Assembly (NCBI RefSeq): GCF_036023875.1
Contig: NZ_CP107931.1
Coordinates: 4,092,001-4,156,000 of the forward strand
Direction of reading: 5' to 3'
Length of the DNA stretch: 64,000 bases
Source of the DNA: Mycobacterium sp. NBC_00419
Lineage (GTDB): Bacteria > Actinomycetota > Actinomycetes > Mycobacteriales > Mycobacteriaceae
Of the stretch, positions 7,844 to 20,620 are shown piece after piece. The position numbers and the translations under genes are program-made. The notes below the pieces were generated by a model that searched no databases, was not told the origin of the DNA, and was given only the letters and a program-made list of their open reading frames with translations. Position 1 is the stretch's first letter. Every line of letters starts with the position of its first letter.

Positions 7844-8206
7844 TCAGCGGCGAGATCCGTAGAGCAGCGCGCCGACCACCGGCATCGCCAGCCAGGCCAG
7901 CCAGCCGTGCGGGACCAGCATCGTGAACGCCAACGCGACCAACGGGATCAGTGCCATCACGATGGCCCGCCAGTCTCGGCTGTGCTCGGGGCTCGGCGCG
8001 ATCGCCGGTTTGGCGGGCAGGTCAGCGAAGACCGGCTCGAGGTCGGCCCGGGTGAGCGCGGCGCTCACCGTCGCGCAGCGTTCGGAGAACTCGTCCGGCG
8101 TCAGGCGCCCCTCGGAGAACTGTCTGCTCAGCAGTTGCATGGCGTCTTCACGTTCGGCCGTGCCGATCCGCACCTGTTCTGATTCCTCGCCCACGGGGTA
8201 CATCAT
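7844..8206 (-). CDS. DUF1707 (SHOCT-like) membrane protein
   Basis: Up to 120 aa. Residues from about 12 to 60 form a DUF1707 domain (R-I-G-T-A-E-R-E then G-R-L-T-P-D-E-F-S-E-R), a short helical module common in actinobacterial membrane and signalling proteins. Two closely spaced hydrophobic segments near residues 80-116 (M-A-L-I-P-L-V-A-L-A-F and W-L-A-M-P-V-V-G-A-L-L-Y) should anchor it. The far start leaves only 5 bp to the divergent oxidoreductase; GTG 8173, exactly at the domain start, is a plausible alternative. It is followed two bases later by the GNAT-like gene. Function not known. Confidence 0.75.
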   Translation of the reverse strand: MMYPVGEESEQVRIGTAEREDAMQLLSRQFSEGRLTPDEFSERCATVSAALTRADLEPVFADLPAKPAIAPSPEHSRDWRAIVMALIPLVALAFTMLVPHGWLAWLAMPVVGALLYGSRR

Positions 8207-8211
8207 GCTCT

Positions 8212-8952
8212 ATGAGAATCGCCATTTTCGGTGCCAGCGGGCAGATCGGCCGCGGAGTATGCGAGCTCCTGATCGCTGAGGGCCATGACGTGGTCCGGGC
8301 ATCCCGCGACAGCGGCGTCGACGTGCTGACGGGCCAGGGTGTCGCCGACGCCCTGGTGGACGCGCACGTGCTCGTCGACGTGCTCAACTCGCCGTCGTTC
8401 GACGACGAGCCGGTGATGGAGTTCTTCAGCACCTCCACCCGCACCCTCGTCGACGCCGCCAGAACGGCCGGGGTGGCGCACTACGTCGCCCTGTCGATCG
8501 TCGGCGACACCCGCCTGCCCGACAGCGGGTACATGCGGGCCAAGGTCGCCCAGGAGACGCTGATCGAGTCCTCGGGCCTGCCGTACACGATCGTGCGGGC
8601 CACCCAGTTCATCGAGTTCGCCGACGCCATCGTCGCGAGCCTGACCGAGGGTGACGTCGTGCGGGTGCCGCAGGCCCGCATCCAGCCGATCGCCGCCGCG
8701 GAGGTGGTCGCCCACGTGGCCCGTGCGGCGGTCGGGTCGCCGGCAGGCGTCGTCGAGATCGGGGGACCGGAGACGATCACCTTCGCCGACCTGGCCCGCA
8801 CCGTGCTGGCGCGCAACGGCGAACACCGCGACATCGTGATCGACCCGGCCGCCACCTACTTCGGCGACACGGTCGACGACGACAGCCTCGTCACCGGCCC
8901 GGGGGCCGCGCTGGGGGTCACTCGCTTCGGCGAAGGACCGCCAGGACGGTGA
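8212..8952 (+). CDS. NAD(P)-binding atypical SDR (NmrA-like)
   Basis: The 246-aa product starts with the dinucleotide-binding motif G-A-S-G-Q-I-G-R-G. It has the NmrA/atypical SDR pattern V-A-H-Y-V-A-L-S-I-V-G followed by G-Y-M-R-A-K in place of the YxxxK catalytic pair. Length and layout match small NAD(P)H-binding oxidoreductases of unknown substrate. Its 3' end overlaps the convergent sugar transferase gene by 35 bp. No pathway can be named from context. Confidence 0.8.
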   Translation: MRIAIFGASGQIGRGVCELLIAEGHDVVRASRDSGVDVLTGQGVADALVDAHVLVDVLNSPSFDDEPVMEFFSTSTRTLVDAARTAGVAHYVALSIVGDTRLPDSGYMRAKVAQETLIESSGLPYTIVRATQFIEFADAIVASLTEGDVVRVPQARIQPIAAAEVVAHVARAAVGSPAGVVEIGGPETITFADLARTVLARNGEHRDIVIDPAATYFGDTVDDDSLVTGPGAALGVTRFGEGPPGR

Positions 8953-10402
8953 GGGCAAGGATTTTGACGTCGAGGGCCAGCGACCAGTTCTCGATGTAGA
9001 AGTTGTCCCACTCGGCGCGGTCGGTGATCGAGGTCTGCCCACGAAGGCCGTGCACCTGCGCCCAGCCCGTCATCCCGGCCTTGACTCGGTGCCGTTCGCC
9101 GTAGCGCCGGATCTGGGCTTCGAAGACCTCGACGTATTCCGGCCGCTCGGGTCGCGGCCCGACGAGGCTCATCTCGCCCTTGACCACGTTGATCAGCTGG
9201 GGAAGTTCGTCGAGCGACGTCGACCGCATGATCCGGCCGATCCGGGTCCGGCGGTCCACCCCCTCGACACCGCCGGGCGCGGTTCCGCTGCCCAGCTCGA
9301 ACCCGCCGTCGGCGGCGTCGGGCAGCCGCATCGTGCGGAACTTCAGGCAGTCGAAGACCCGCCCGTCACGTCCAACTCTGGGCTGGCGGAAGAAGATCGG
9401 GCCGGGGGAGCTCAGCCGGACCAGAGCCATCAGGGTCAGGAACAGCGGCGAGATCAGCACCAAACCGACTGTGCCGCAGACCTGGTCGAAGACGTGTTTG
9501 ACGGTGAACTGCCACCCGCGCGGATCCGTCCGCGGCAGCGACAGCAGCGGCAGGCCGCCCACATGCTCGACGGTCGACCGCTCCCCGATGACGTCGAACA
9601 TCCGGGGAACCACCCACACCCTGGATCCGGTTGCGTGGGCAAGCCGAACGACGCGGGCGAGCAGCTCGTCCTGCGTGCGGGAGAACGCGATGACGATCGC
9701 CTCGGCGCCGGTGTCGAGGATCGCTTGTTCGATTGTTTCCGGCGCACCGATCCGCCGGACGCCGGCAACGGGCTCGTTGTGGTCGGGATGCCAGGGCGAG
9801 TCGGTGTCGAGTAGTCCGATCGGATCCAGGCCGTGTTCCGGCGCGGCGAGCAGCCGCTCGATGATCTGATGGGCCACGATGCCGTTGCCGACGATCAGGG
9901 TCGGGGACAGCAGGTGCCTGCGCAGTCGCAGGCGTCGTTGGACGGTGGCCCGAATCAGGCGGCCCGTCAAGATCATCGCGGTTGCGCAGATCCAGGCCCG
10001 CAGCACGAACTGCTCGGGGTTCTCGGGCACGTGAGCCAGGATGAGACCGCTCAGCAGCACCATCGACGCCAGTGCCACCGTCGCGACGACGGGGCCGACC
10101 TCGTGGATGAATCGTCGGTTGAGCCGGCGCCGGTAGATTCCCCGCGTCGCCATGACAGCGATGGTGGCCGGGACGAACAGGGCCAGCATCCAGGTGGGGG
10201 GCAGCTGTGCGCCCACCGCCACCGTCCACCAGATGACAAGCGCCAGTGCGACGGTCGCCGACACCACGTCGATGCCGATCGTGACGGCGGTGCTCAGCGG
10301 ATCCTGACGGATCAGCGCAGCAAATGATCTCCGGTCGGGCCGGGCAGAGTGCACCGGGGCAGGCGTCGTTGGCTCAAATGACCGAGTCGACCTCGCCACC
10401 AT
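8918..10402 (-). CDS. Polyprenyl-phosphate sugar-1-phosphate transferase
   Basis: This 494-aa protein has the full architecture of WbaP/CpsE-type initiating enzymes. Four or so N-terminal membrane helices (residues 35-150) are followed by a CoA-binding-like domain (P-T-L-I-V-G-N-G). The C-terminal bacterial sugar transferase domain has K-F-R-T-M-R, S-L-D-E-L-P-Q-L-I-N-V, S-L-V-G-P-R-P-E and a C-terminal T-G-W-A-Q-V motif. It should place a sugar phosphate on decaprenyl phosphate to start a polysaccharide. No other polysaccharide assembly genes lie beside it, so partner genes must be elsewhere. Confidence 0.92.
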   Translation of the reverse strand: MVARSTRSFEPTTPAPVHSARPDRRSFAALIRQDPLSTAVTIGIDVVSATVALALVIWWTVAVGAQLPPTWMLALFVPATIAVMATRGIYRRRLNRRFIHEVGPVVATVALASMVLLSGLILAHVPENPEQFVLRAWICATAMILTGRLIRATVQRRLRLRRHLLSPTLIVGNGIVAHQIIERLLAAPEHGLDPIGLLDTDSPWHPDHNEPVAGVRRIGAPETIEQAILDTGAEAIVIAFSRTQDELLARVVRLAHATGSRVWVVPRMFDVIGERSTVEHVGGLPLLSLPRTDPRGWQFTVKHVFDQVCGTVGLVLISPLFLTLMALVRLSSPGPIFFRQPRVGRDGRVFDCLKFRTMRLPDAADGGFELGSGTAPGGVEGVDRRTRIGRIMRSTSLDELPQLINVVKGEMSLVGPRPERPEYVEVFEAQIRRYGERHRVKAGMTGWAQVHGLRGQTSITDRAEWDNFYIENWSLALDVKILALTVLAVLRRSE

Positions 10403-10498
10403 GCCCGCTCACCCCCCGGATTGCCTCCTACCGAGGTCAGCGTAGCGGTAACGGACCCGAACTGCCCCCGCGAACGACGGCAAAGATTCGTGCCGCGC

Positions 10499-12286
10499 CT
10501 ACTTGATCTCGCAGAGCACCGTGCCCTGAGTGATCGCCGCACCGGCCTCAGCCGACAGCCCGGTGATGACGCCGTCCTTGTGCGCGGTCACCGGGTTCTC
10601 CATCTTCATCGCCTCGAGCACCGCGACCAGATCGCCAGTAGCCACCGTCTGGCCCTCTTCGACGGCCACCTTGACGACGGTGCCCTGCATCGGTGCGGTC
10701 ACCGCGTCACCGGACGCGGCGGCACCACCGTGGGCACCGCGCTTGCGGGCCTTCGGCTTCTTGCGGACCACACCAGACTCGGCCGGTCCGCCACCGTTGC
10801 CGAGCGCGAGATCCCCGGGCAGCGAGACCTCGACACGACGGCCGCCGACCTCGACGATGACCTTCTGGCGCGGCTGGGCCTCTTCCTCGTCGACCGGGCC
10901 ACCGCCGGTGAACGGCTCGACGGTGTTGTCCCACTCGGTCTCGATCCAGCGGGTGTGCACGGTGAAGCCGCTGTCGTCACCGATGAACGCGGGGTCGCTG
11001 ACGACGGCGCGGTGGAACGGGATGACAGTGGCCAGGCCTTCGACGGTGAACTCGTCGAGAGCCCGGCGGGCACGCTGCAGGGCCTGCTGGCGGTTGGCGC
11101 CGGTGACGATCAGCTTGGCCAGCATCGAGTCGAACTGGCCGCCGATCACCGAACCGGTCTCCACGCCCGAGTCCAGCCGGACGCCGGGACCCGTCGGCGG
11201 CTCGAACTTGTTAACCGGACCGGGTGCGGGCAGGAAGCCGCGGCCGGCGTCCTCGCCGTTGATCCGGAACTCGATGGAATGGCCGCGCGGAGTCGGGTCC
11301 TCGGTGATGGCCAGAGCCTCGCCGTTGGCGATGCGGAACTGCTCGAGCACCAGGTCGATGCCGGAGGTCTCCTCGGTGACGGGGTGCTCCACCTGCAGAC
11401 GGGTGTTCACCTCCAGGAAGGAGATCAGGCCGTCCTGGCCGACCAGGTACTCGACGGTGCCCGCGCCGTAGTAGTTCGCTTCCTTGCAGATGCGCTTGGC
11501 CGACTCGTGGATCTCCTTGCGCTGCGCGTCGGTGAGGAACGGTGCCGGCGCTTCTTCCACGAGCTTCTGGAAGCGGCGCTGCAGCGAGCAGTCGCGGGTT
11601 CCGGCGACGACGACGTTGCCGTGCTGGTCGGCGATCACCTGGGCCTCGACGTGGCGCGGCTTGTCCAGGTAGCGCTCGACGAAGCACTCACCGCGTCCGA
11701 ACGCGGAGATGGCCTCGCGGGTGGCCGAGTCGAACAGCTCGGGGATCTCCTCCAGGGTGCGGGCCACCTTCATGCCGCGACCGCCACCGCCGAAGGCGGC
11801 CTTGATCGCGATCGGCACGCCGTACTCCTTGGCGAAGGCCACCACCTCGTCGGCGTCCTTCACCGGATCGGGGGTGCCGGGCACCAGCGGCGCCTGGGCG
11901 CGGGCGGCGATGTGGCGGGCGGTGACCTTGTCACCCAGGTCCCGGATGGACTGCGGGCTCGGGCCGATCCAGATCAGCCCGGCGTCGATGACGGCCTGGG
12001 CGAAGTCGGCGTTCTCCGACAGGAAGCCGTAGCCCGGGTGCACGGCGTTGGCGCCGGACTTGGCGGCCGCGTCGAGGAGCTTTGCGAAGTCGAGGTAGGA
12101 CTCGGCCGAGGTCTGCCCGCCCAGCGCGAACGCCTCGTCGGCCAGCCGCACGTGCGGCGCGTCGGCGTCGGGCTCGGCGTAGACGGCAACGCTGGCCAGA
12201 CCCGCATCTCTGGCCGCCCGGATCACGCGGACCGCGATCTCACCACGGTTGGCGACGAGGACCTTCGAGATGGTCTGATTGGGCAC
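10499..12286 (-). CDS. accA3: Acyl-CoA carboxylase alpha subunit (biotin carboxylase + BCCP)
   Basis: This 595-aa protein combines an ATP-grasp biotin carboxylase ([13 protein letters not shown]-x-type motif as [10 protein letters not shown]) with a C-terminal biotinyl domain. The biotin-accepting residue is Lys561 in E-A-M-K-M-E-N, 34 residues from the end. It makes carboxybiotin for several AccD partners, giving malonyl-, methylmalonyl- and long-chain acyl-CoA carboxylation. GTG 12286 is preceded by AGGAGG. In M. tuberculosis accA3 neighbours sigF; here about 8 kb of accessory genes lie between them. Confidence 0.97.
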   Translation of the reverse strand: MPNQTISKVLVANRGEIAVRVIRAARDAGLASVAVYAEPDADAPHVRLADEAFALGGQTSAESYLDFAKLLDAAAKSGANAVHPGYGFLSENADFAQAVIDAGLIWIGPSPQSIRDLGDKVTARHIAARAQAPLVPGTPDPVKDADEVVAFAKEYGVPIAIKAAFGGGGRGMKVARTLEEIPELFDSATREAISAFGRGECFVERYLDKPRHVEAQVIADQHGNVVVAGTRDCSLQRRFQKLVEEAPAPFLTDAQRKEIHESAKRICKEANYYGAGTVEYLVGQDGLISFLEVNTRLQVEHPVTEETSGIDLVLEQFRIANGEALAITEDPTPRGHSIEFRINGEDAGRGFLPAPGPVNKFEPPTGPGVRLDSGVETGSVIGGQFDSMLAKLIVTGANRQQALQRARRALDEFTVEGLATVIPFHRAVVSDPAFIGDDSGFTVHTRWIETEWDNTVEPFTGGGPVDEEEAQPRQKVIVEVGGRRVEVSLPGDLALGNGGGPAESGVVRKKPKARKRGAHGGAAASGDAVTAPMQGTVVKVAVEEGQTVATGDLVAVLEAMKMENPVTAHKDGVITGLSAEAGAAITQGTVLCEIK

Positions 12287-12400
12287 TGCGCCTCCTGGGT
12301 TTCCCGACTCTAAGAACGATCTTTAAAAACAGGTTCGCACGGCAGTGTAAGCGGCGCCTAATCGACCGGGACCAGCCGGTGCCCCTACTAATGAGTAAGT

Positions 12401-12820
12401 TCAGCCGGCGTCGCGCAGACGGCGCTTGATCCGGGTCAGCATCGCCGACATTCCGCGCAGCCGAAGGGGACTGATCAACGCCGCCAGGCCCAGTTCGGCG
12501 TAGAAGTCGTCAGGCACCGCCAGGATGTCTGCTTTCGCCTGCCCGTCCAGCCCGGCGGCCAGGATCGAGGCGAAGCCGCGGGTCGTCGGAGCCTCCGCGG
12601 GGGCGCTGAAGAACAACCGGACGTGCTCGGCATCGGCGGCGTCGACATGCAGGAACAGCGGGGACTGGCATTCGGGCACCGGCTCCATCGCCGCCTCTTC
12701 CAGGGTGGGCGGCAGTGCTGGCAATTCATTGGCAAACTCCAGCAGCAAGGTGAGCTTGTCCTGGCCCTGCATCTCGGCGAACTCGGACACCACCTCGGCC
12801 AGGGGGGCCGGCATCGTCAT
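12401..12820 (-). CDS. SufE family cysteine desulfurase accessory protein
   Basis: A SufE-fold protein of 139 aa, matching Rv3284. The sulfur-accepting cysteine is in P-E-C-Q-S-P-L-F-L, and the SufE pattern T-T-R-G-F-A-S-I-L follows. SufE proteins take persulfide sulfur from a desulfurase and pass it on, stimulating Fe-S or other sulfur transfer. ATG 12820 overlaps the sseA stop (ATGA), so it is coupled to the rhodanese gene; M-P-A-P at 12814 is a possible later start. Pairing with a sulfurtransferase suggests shared sulfur trafficking. Confidence 0.9.
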   Translation of the reverse strand: MTMPAPLAEVVSEFAEMQGQDKLTLLLEFANELPALPPTLEEAAMEPVPECQSPLFLHVDAADAEHVRLFFSAPAEAPTTRGFASILAAGLDGQAKADILAVPDDFYAELGLAALISPLRLRGMSAMLTRIKRRLRDAG

Positions 12821-13713
12821 GACGCGCCGGGAACCGTTCCCGGGTCTTCGCCGGCCACGATCGGCACCCGCACGGTGTTGCCCCACTCGGTCCAGGACCC
12901 GTCGTAGTTGCGCACCCCCGGGATCCCCAGCAGGTAGGTCAGCACGAACCAGGTGTGGCTGGAGCGCTCGCCGATTCGGCAGTAGGCGATGATGTCGTCG
13001 CCTGGCTTGACGAACGAGTAGACGTCCTCCAGGGCGGTCCGGCTGCGGAACCGGCCGCTGTCCTCGGCGGCCTTGGCCCACGGCACCGACACGGCGGTGG
13101 GGATGTGGCCGCCGCGCAGGGCGCCTTCCTCGGGATAGTCGGGCATGTGGGTGCGCTCCCCGGTGTACTCCTGCGGTGAGCGGACGTCTATCAGCGTCGA
13201 ATGACCAAGGGAGGCCAGCACATCGTCCTTGTAGGCGCGGATGGCGGCATCGTTGCGCTCGACGACGGGGTAGCCGGTGGTGGCCTTGCTCGGCACGTCC
13301 AGCGTGGTGTCGCGGCCGTCGGAGATCCACAGATCGCGGCCGCCGTCGAGCAGTCGCACGTCTTGATGGCCGAACAGCGTGAAGACCCACAGTGCGTAGG
13401 CGGCCCACCAGTTGCTCTTGTCGCCGTAGATGACCACGGTGTCGTCGCGGGAGATGCCCTTGCGGTTCATCAACGCGGCGAACTGCTCACCGTCGATGTA
13501 GTCGCGCACGTTCGGATCGTTGAGGTCGGTGTGCCAGTCGATCTTGACCGCACCGGGGATGTGGCCGATGTCGTAGAGCAGAACGTCTTCGTCGGACTCC
13601 ACGATCGCCAGGCCCTTGGAGCCGAGGTGAGCCGACAGCCAGTCGGCTGTGACCAGGCGCTCGGGGTGGGCGTAGTCCTTGAGGGCGGGGCTGGGATCTG
13701 CAGAAAGCGGCAC
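12817..13713 (-). CDS. sseA: Thiosulfate/mercaptopyruvate sulfurtransferase
   Basis: A two-domain rhodanese of 298 aa. The inactive N-terminal domain ends near residue 150. The active domain carries the catalytic loop [12 protein letters not shown]. It moves sulfane sulfur from thiosulfate or 3-mercaptopyruvate to an acceptor. The frame is open to 13758, but GTG 13713 aligns with the start of M. tuberculosis SseA (297 aa). It is translationally coupled to the following sufE-like gene. Confidence 0.95.
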   Translation of the reverse strand: MPLSADPSPALKDYAHPERLVTADWLSAHLGSKGLAIVESDEDVLLYDIGHIPGAVKIDWHTDLNDPNVRDYIDGEQFAALMNRKGISRDDTVVIYGDKSNWWAAYALWVFTLFGHQDVRLLDGGRDLWISDGRDTTLDVPSKATTGYPVVERNDAAIRAYKDDVLASLGHSTLIDVRSPQEYTGERTHMPDYPEEGALRGGHIPTAVSVPWAKAAEDSGRFRSRTALEDVYSFVKPGDDIIAYCRIGERSSHTWFVLTYLLGIPGVRNYDGSWTEWGNTVRVPIVAGEDPGTVPGAS

Positions 13714-13733
13714 GACGACGAGCCTACCGCCGA

Positions 13734-14375
13734 TCAGCCGACCGGATTGGCGGCCCACAGCGCGCCGATCGACAGCCCGACGCCGTTGAACAGCTCGTGC
13801 GTGAGCGACAGCCCGATGCCCACCACGTTCGACGGGTCACCGTCCACGCCATCGACGAACCAGCCGCCCAGCCCGTCGAGGGTGAACGCGCCCGCGACGT
13901 TGAGCGGTTCGCCGCTGGCGATGTAGGCGGCCAGGTCGGTGTCACCGGGGGAGCTGAACCGCACCGTGGTGACCGCGGCCCGGGTCTGCAGGTGGGTGGT
14001 CGTGCCGTCGAGGATGCGGATCACGCAGTGCCCCGTGTAGAGATGGCCGTCTCGGCCGGCCATTGAATTCCATTGCTGCACAGCTTGTTCCGGTGTTCCC
14101 GGTTTACCCCGCAGCTGACCGTCGATGAACAGCATCGAATCACAGCCGATCACAACGCAATCCGCGGCGACCTCGTCGTCCAGTTCGTTGCGCACCGACT
14201 CCGCTTTGGCCTGAGCCAGCGCGTTGACCACGTCGGCGGGATCGGCGCCGCGACCGAGGCGCTCGACAATCGCGTCCTCGTCGACACCGGAGACGATGAC
14301 CAGCGGATCGATCCCGGCGTTGCGCAACACCCGTAGGCGTCCCGAGGACGCCGAACCCAGAACGACCCGGGTCAT
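13734..14375 (-). CDS. maf: Maf-like nucleoside triphosphate pyrophosphatase
   Basis: The protein (213 aa) hydrolyses non-canonical or cytosolic nucleoside triphosphates to monophosphates and is linked to septum control in other bacteria. Visible are the N-terminal L-G-S-A-S-S-G-R-L (a variant of the S-x-S-P-R-R Maf motif also seen in Rv3282), the metal-site V-I-G-C-D-S-M-L and the conserved G-K-P-G-T. The C-terminal segment [17 protein letters not shown] is highly conserved. It lies between accE5 and sseA, as in M. tuberculosis. Confidence 0.93.
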   Translation of the reverse strand: MTRVVLGSASSGRLRVLRNAGIDPLVIVSGVDEDAIVERLGRGADPADVVNALAQAKAESVRNELDDEVAADCVVIGCDSMLFIDGQLRGKPGTPEQAVQQWNSMAGRDGHLYTGHCVIRILDGTTTHLQTRAAVTTVRFSSPGDTDLAAYIASGEPLNVAGAFTLDGLGGWFVDGVDGDPSNVVGIGLSLTHELFNGVGLSIGALWAANPVG

Positions 14376-14403
14376 GGCCGATGCTCTTCGCGCAAGCGGC
14401 TCA

Positions 14404-14679
14404 TCACTTGCGCATGTGGGTCCGCCCCATCAGCGTCACCCGCTGCCAGCTCGTCACGGTGTAGCGCAGCTTGTCGACCGGGTGACCCCACAGGTTGACC
14501 TCCTGCGGCCCCGGCGCGGGATGCCCACCGCCGACACCGGCCAGAACGGTCACCAGGGCGGCGATCTCCTCATCGGTGGGGTTGCCCCGGTCGATGCGGA
14601 TCTCGGGCACGCCCGGTTCCGGGTTGTCCAGCGTGATGTCGCGGGGGTCGCTGACCTCGGTGATGTCCTCGTGCTTCAC
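14404..14679 (-). CDS. accE5: Acyl-CoA carboxylase epsilon subunit
   Basis: This small protein (91 aa) belongs to the actinobacterial AccE family, which tightens the AccA3-AccD5 complex and raises propionyl-CoA carboxylase activity. The hallmark parts are the [16 protein letters not shown] helix and the C-terminal W-G-H-P-V-D-K-L-R segment. It follows accD5 by 67 bp on the same strand. That gap contains a run of alternating GCTCA/CTCGC bases but no gene. Confidence 0.92.
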   Translation of the reverse strand: MKHEDITEVSDPRDITLDNPEPGVPEIRIDRGNPTDEEIAALVTVLAGVGGGHPAPGPQEVNLWGHPVDKLRYTVTSWQRVTLMGRTHMRK

Positions 14680-14746
14680 AGCGCGGAGCCTTTCGTCAGC
14701 GTCACAGGGGGCCGGATCGTTCGCTCACTCGCTGCGCTCGTTCGAC

Positions 14747-17026
<2,280 letters not shown>

Positions 17027-17707
17027 CCTAGCCCTCCGCGGCGGCGCCGCCGCAGCGGAGTCACCACACCGCCGCCGGCTTCGTACTCGTCTTCCATCGC
17101 CTCGGCCAGGCCGCCGTCGGTCAGTGCGGACTCCAGTGCCCGGTCGGGGTCACCGCCCAGTTCGTCGGGGAACACCCAGCGCCGGAAGGCCCAGAACCGG
17201 AACGCCATCTGTAGCAGGTTGCCGATGACGTACGCGGAGACGAAGTCGGCGATGTTCTCGACGGTCAGGGTCACATGCGGCACCCGCATTTCCAGCACAT
17301 AGCTGGAGAACCACAGCGGGGCCATGCTGAGCAACACGCCAACGCCGCTGAAGCCGAAGAACAGCAGCGCCTCATGGCTGCGTTCCCGCCCGCCACGGTT
17401 ACGGAAGCTCCATTCGCGGTTGAGCACGTAGGACGCGATCACCGCGACGATGCCGGAGATCACCTTGGCGGTGACCGGCTTGGGTTCGAGGATCGTCAGC
17501 TTCAGCGTGTAGAAAATCGCCGAGTCGATGATGAACGTCGTGGCGCCGACGATCGCGAACTTGATGAGTTCGTGATGCCGCTCGGCAAAGGGCCGCATCG
17601 GTCGGGGCAACCGAGCGATGGTGGCATCAGCGAAAGACACAAGGAACGAGTCTACGGAAGTAGGGCCAGGTGTGCCTAAAGCGCCGGTGCCCCGCAGGTC
17701 TGACACC

Positions 17708-18919
17708 ATGGGGGCCGTGCCGAACGACCCCAGACCTCCGATCGTCGCCATGGTGGGCGGCGGACAACTGGCCAGGATGACCCACCAGGCCGCGATCGCC
17801 CTTGGCCAAAGTTTGCGGGTGCTCGCCGTGAGCCCCGACGACCCGGCCGCCCAGGTCGCTCCCGACGTGGTGATCGGGGCCCACACCGACCTGGAGGCCC
17901 TGCGTAAGGCCGCCTCCGGTGCCGCTGCGCTGACCTTCGACCACGAGCATGTGCCGACCGAGATGCTCGAGGTGCTCATTGCCGAGGGTGTGACGGTCGC
18001 ACCGCCCCCGCAGGCCCTGGTGCACGCCCAGGACAAGCTGGTGATGCGCCGCAAGCTCGAGGCACTGGGCGCGCCGATCCCGCGGTTCACCGCCGTGTCG
18101 TCCCTTGCCGACCTCGAGGCGTTCAGCGAACGCATCGGCGGCGCCCCGGTGGTGGTCAAGACCGTCCGCGGCGGTTACGACGGCCGCGGCGTGGTGCTGA
18201 CGCGGGACCTGGCGCACGCCCGGGAGGTGGTCGAGGGTTACCTGGCCGACGGCGTGCCGGTGCTGTTGGAGGAGCGGGTGTCCATGCGCCGGGAGCTGTC
18301 GGCCCTGGTGGCCCGCTCACCGTTCGGGCAGGGCGCGGCGTGGCCGATCGTGGAGACCGTGCAGCGCGACGGCATCTGCGTGACCGTGGTGGCGCCTGCG
18401 CAGGGGCTGTCCGAGGACGTGGCCTCGTCGGCCGAGCAGTTGGGGCTGCGGCTGGCCGCCGAACTGGGTGTGGTCGGCGTGCTGGCGGTCGAGCTGTTCG
18501 AGACCACCGACGGCGACCTGCTGGTCAACGAGCTGGCGATGCGTCCGCACAACTCCGGCCACTGGACCATGGACGGTGCGGTCACCAGCCAGTTCGAGCA
18601 GCATCTGCGGGCGGTGCTGGACTACCCGCTCGGTGACACCAGCGCGATCGCGCCGGTGACGGTGATGGCCAATGTGCTTGGCGCGCAAGAGGAACCGTCG
18701 ATGGGACTTGACGAGCGGCTGCACCATCTGTTCGGCCGCATCCCGGAAGCCAAGGTGCACCTGTACGGCAAGGCGGCGCGGCCCGGACGCAAGGTGGGCC
18801 ACGTCAACATCGTGGGTCGCGCGGGTGCGGACCCGGACCGTGTTCGTGAGCGTGCCGAGCGGGCGGCACACTGGTTGTCGCACGCGCAGTGGACCGACGG
18901 ATGGGACGGGCATGCCTGA
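17708..18919 (+). CDS. purK: N5-carboxyaminoimidazole ribonucleotide synthase
   Basis: ATP-grasp enzyme (403 aa) that carboxylates AIR to N5-CAIR in purine synthesis. The start [10 protein letters not shown], the central [13 protein letters not shown] loop and the [13 protein letters not shown] motif are diagnostic. Upstream in-frame codons exist to 17618, but ATG 17708 gives a normal length; GTG 17717 is also possible. It overlaps purE by 8 bp, so the two consecutive enzymes are co-translated. Confidence 0.96.
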   Translation: MGAVPNDPRPPIVAMVGGGQLARMTHQAAIALGQSLRVLAVSPDDPAAQVAPDVVIGAHTDLEALRKAASGAAALTFDHEHVPTEMLEVLIAEGVTVAPPPQALVHAQDKLVMRRKLEALGAPIPRFTAVSSLADLEAFSERIGGAPVVVKTVRGGYDGRGVVLTRDLAHAREVVEGYLADGVPVLLEERVSMRRELSALVARSPFGQGAAWPIVETVQRDGICVTVVAPAQGLSEDVASSAEQLGLRLAAELGVVGVLAVELFETTDGDLLVNELAMRPHNSGHWTMDGAVTSQFEQHLRAVLDYPLGDTSAIAPVTVMANVLGAQEEPSMGLDERLHHLFGRIPEAKVHLYGKAARPGRKVGHVNIVGRAGADPDRVRERAERAAHWLSHAQWTDGWDGHA

Positions 18920-19421
18920 TACGAGGCCTTTGGTGGGCGTCATCATGGGCAGCGACAGTGACTGGCCGGTGATGGAAGCCGCCGTGCACGCGCTCGCCGA
19001 GTTCGGCGTGCCGTTCGAGGTGGGCGTCGTCTCGGCGCACCGCACCCCGGGCCGGATGCTGGACTACGCGCGCGGCGCGGCCGGCCGCGGCATCAAGGTG
19101 ATCATCGCCGGAGCGGGTGGGGCGGCTCACCTGCCGGGAATGGTGGCCTCGGCCACGCCGCTTGCGGTGATCGGGGTTCCGGTTCCACTGGGCAAGCTCG
19201 ACGGCATGGACTCGCTGCTGTCGATCGTGCAGATGCCCGCCGGCGTGCCGGTAGCCACGGTGTCGATCGGCGGAGCACGCAACGCGGGCCTGCTGGCGGT
19301 CCGGATTCTGGGGGCCGCCGACCCGGTGCTGCTGGACAAGATGGCGAGCTTCCAGGACGACCTTGAAGCCCAGGTGCTGGCGAAGGATCGTGCGCTGCGG
19401 GAGCGATTACTCGGAGAGTGA
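18912..19421 (+). CDS. purE: N5-carboxyaminoimidazole ribonucleotide mutase
   Basis: A 169-aa class I PurE that converts N5-CAIR to CAIR. The signature [13 protein letters not shown], the active-site S-A-H-R-T-P and [11 protein letters not shown] are all present. It is coupled to purK by an 8-bp overlap and followed 41 bp later by fadE25, the order known from M. tuberculosis. Confidence 0.97.
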   Translation: MPDTRPLVGVIMGSDSDWPVMEAAVHALAEFGVPFEVGVVSAHRTPGRMLDYARGAAGRGIKVIIAGAGGAAHLPGMVASATPLAVIGVPVPLGKLDGMDSLLSIVQMPAGVPVATVSIGGARNAGLLAVRILGAADPVLLDKMASFQDDLEAQVLAKDRALRERLLGE

Positions 19422-19462
19422 AGCCCGCGGTAAAGTTACCGGCGAGTAGCAAGGAGGCTGTG

Positions 19463-20620
19463 ATGGCTGGAAATCCGGATTTCGACGTATTCAAGTTGCC
19501 CGAGGAGCACGAGGAACTGCGGGCGGCGATCCGTGCGCTGGCGGAGAAGGAGATCGCTCCCTACGCCGCCGACTGCGATGAGAACTCCCGATTCCCCGAC
19601 GAAGCCCTCGAGGCGCTGAACGCTTCGGGCTTCAACGCGGTGCATGTGCCCGAGGAGTACGGCGGTCAGGGTGCGGACTCGCTGGCGGCGTGCATCGTCA
19701 TCGAGGAGGTGGCGCGGGTCGACGCCTCGGCGTCGCTGATCCCCGCGGTCAACAAGCTGGGCACGATGGGCCTGATTCTGCGCGGCTCCGAGGAGCTGAA
19801 GAAGAAGGTGCTGCCCGAGATCGCCGAGGGCGCGATGGCCTCCTACGGCCTGTCCGAGCGGGAGGCCGGATCGGACGCGGCCGGGATGCGCACTCGTGCG
19901 AAGGCCGACGGCGACGACTGGATTCTCAACGGCGCCAAGGCCTGGATCACCAACGGCGGCAAGTCCACCTGGTACACCGTGATGGCGGTGACCGACCCGG
20001 ACAAGGGCGCCAATGGCATTTCGGCGTTCATGGTGCATGCCGACGACGAGGGGTTCACGGTCGGACCCAAGGAGCGCAAGCTCGGCATCAAGGGCTCGCC
20101 GACCACCGAGCTGTACTTCGAGAACTGTCGTATCCCCGGCGACCGGATCATCGGCGAGCCCGGTACCGGTTTCAAGACTGCGCTGGCTACGTTGGACCAC
20201 ACCCGCCCGACCATCGGTGCCCAAGCCGTCGGCATCGCGCAGGGCGCCCTGGACGCCGCGATTGCATACACCAAGGACCGCAAGCAGTTCGGCCGTCCGG
20301 TCTCCGACAACCAGGGTGTGCAGTTCATGCTCGCCGACATGGCGATGAAGGTCGAGGCCGCACGGCTGATGGTGTACTCGGCCGCGGCGCGTGCCGAGCG
20401 CGGTGAAGGCAATCTCGGGTTCATCTCGGCGGCCTCGAAGTGCTTCGCCTCCGACGTGGCGATGGAGGTCACCACCGACGCCGTGCAGCTCTTCGGCGGT
20501 GCCGGCTACACCATTGACTTCCCGGTCGAGCGGATGATGCGCGACGCCAAGATCACCCAGATCTACGAGGGCACCAACCAGATTCAGCGGGTCGTGATGT
20601 CCCGCGCGCTGCTGCGTTAG
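19463..20620 (+). CDS. fadE25: Acyl-CoA dehydrogenase FadE25
   Basis: This 385-aa FAD enzyme introduces a 2,3-double bond into acyl-CoA. The acyl-CoA dehydrogenase signatures are plain: S-E-R-E-A-G-S-D-A in the middle domain, D-H-T-R-P-T-I-G-A-Q-A-V-G and Q-L-F-G-G-A-G-Y. The catalytic base lies in Q-I-Y-E-G-T-N-Q. The frame is open 15 codons upstream, but AAGGAGG at 19451-19457 precedes ATG 19463, which also matches the homologue. It is close to identical to FadE25 of other mycobacteria. Confidence 0.96.
   Translation: MAGNPDFDVFKLPEEHEELRAAIRALAEKEIAPYAADCDENSRFPDEALEALNASGFNAVHVPEEYGGQGADSLAACIVIEEVARVDASASLIPAVNKLGTMGLILRGSEELKKKVLPEIAEGAMASYGLSEREAGSDAAGMRTRAKADGDDWILNGAKAWITNGGKSTWYTVMAVTDPDKGANGISAFMVHADDEGFTVGPKERKLGIKGSPTTELYFENCRIPGDRIIGEPGTGFKTALATLDHTRPTIGAQAVGIAQGALDAAIAYTKDRKQFGRPVSDNQGVQFMLADMAMKVEAARLMVYSAAARAERGEGNLGFISAASKCFASDVAMEVTTDAVQLFGGAGYTIDFPVERMMRDAKITQIYEGTNQIQRVVMSRALLR

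Noticed and set aside
10421..12313. A 630-codon open frame on the plus strand opposite accA3
   Set aside because: It mirrors the codon structure of a highly conserved gene in GC-rich DNA; the translation is low-complexity and Gly/Asp/Val-rich, with no family motif.
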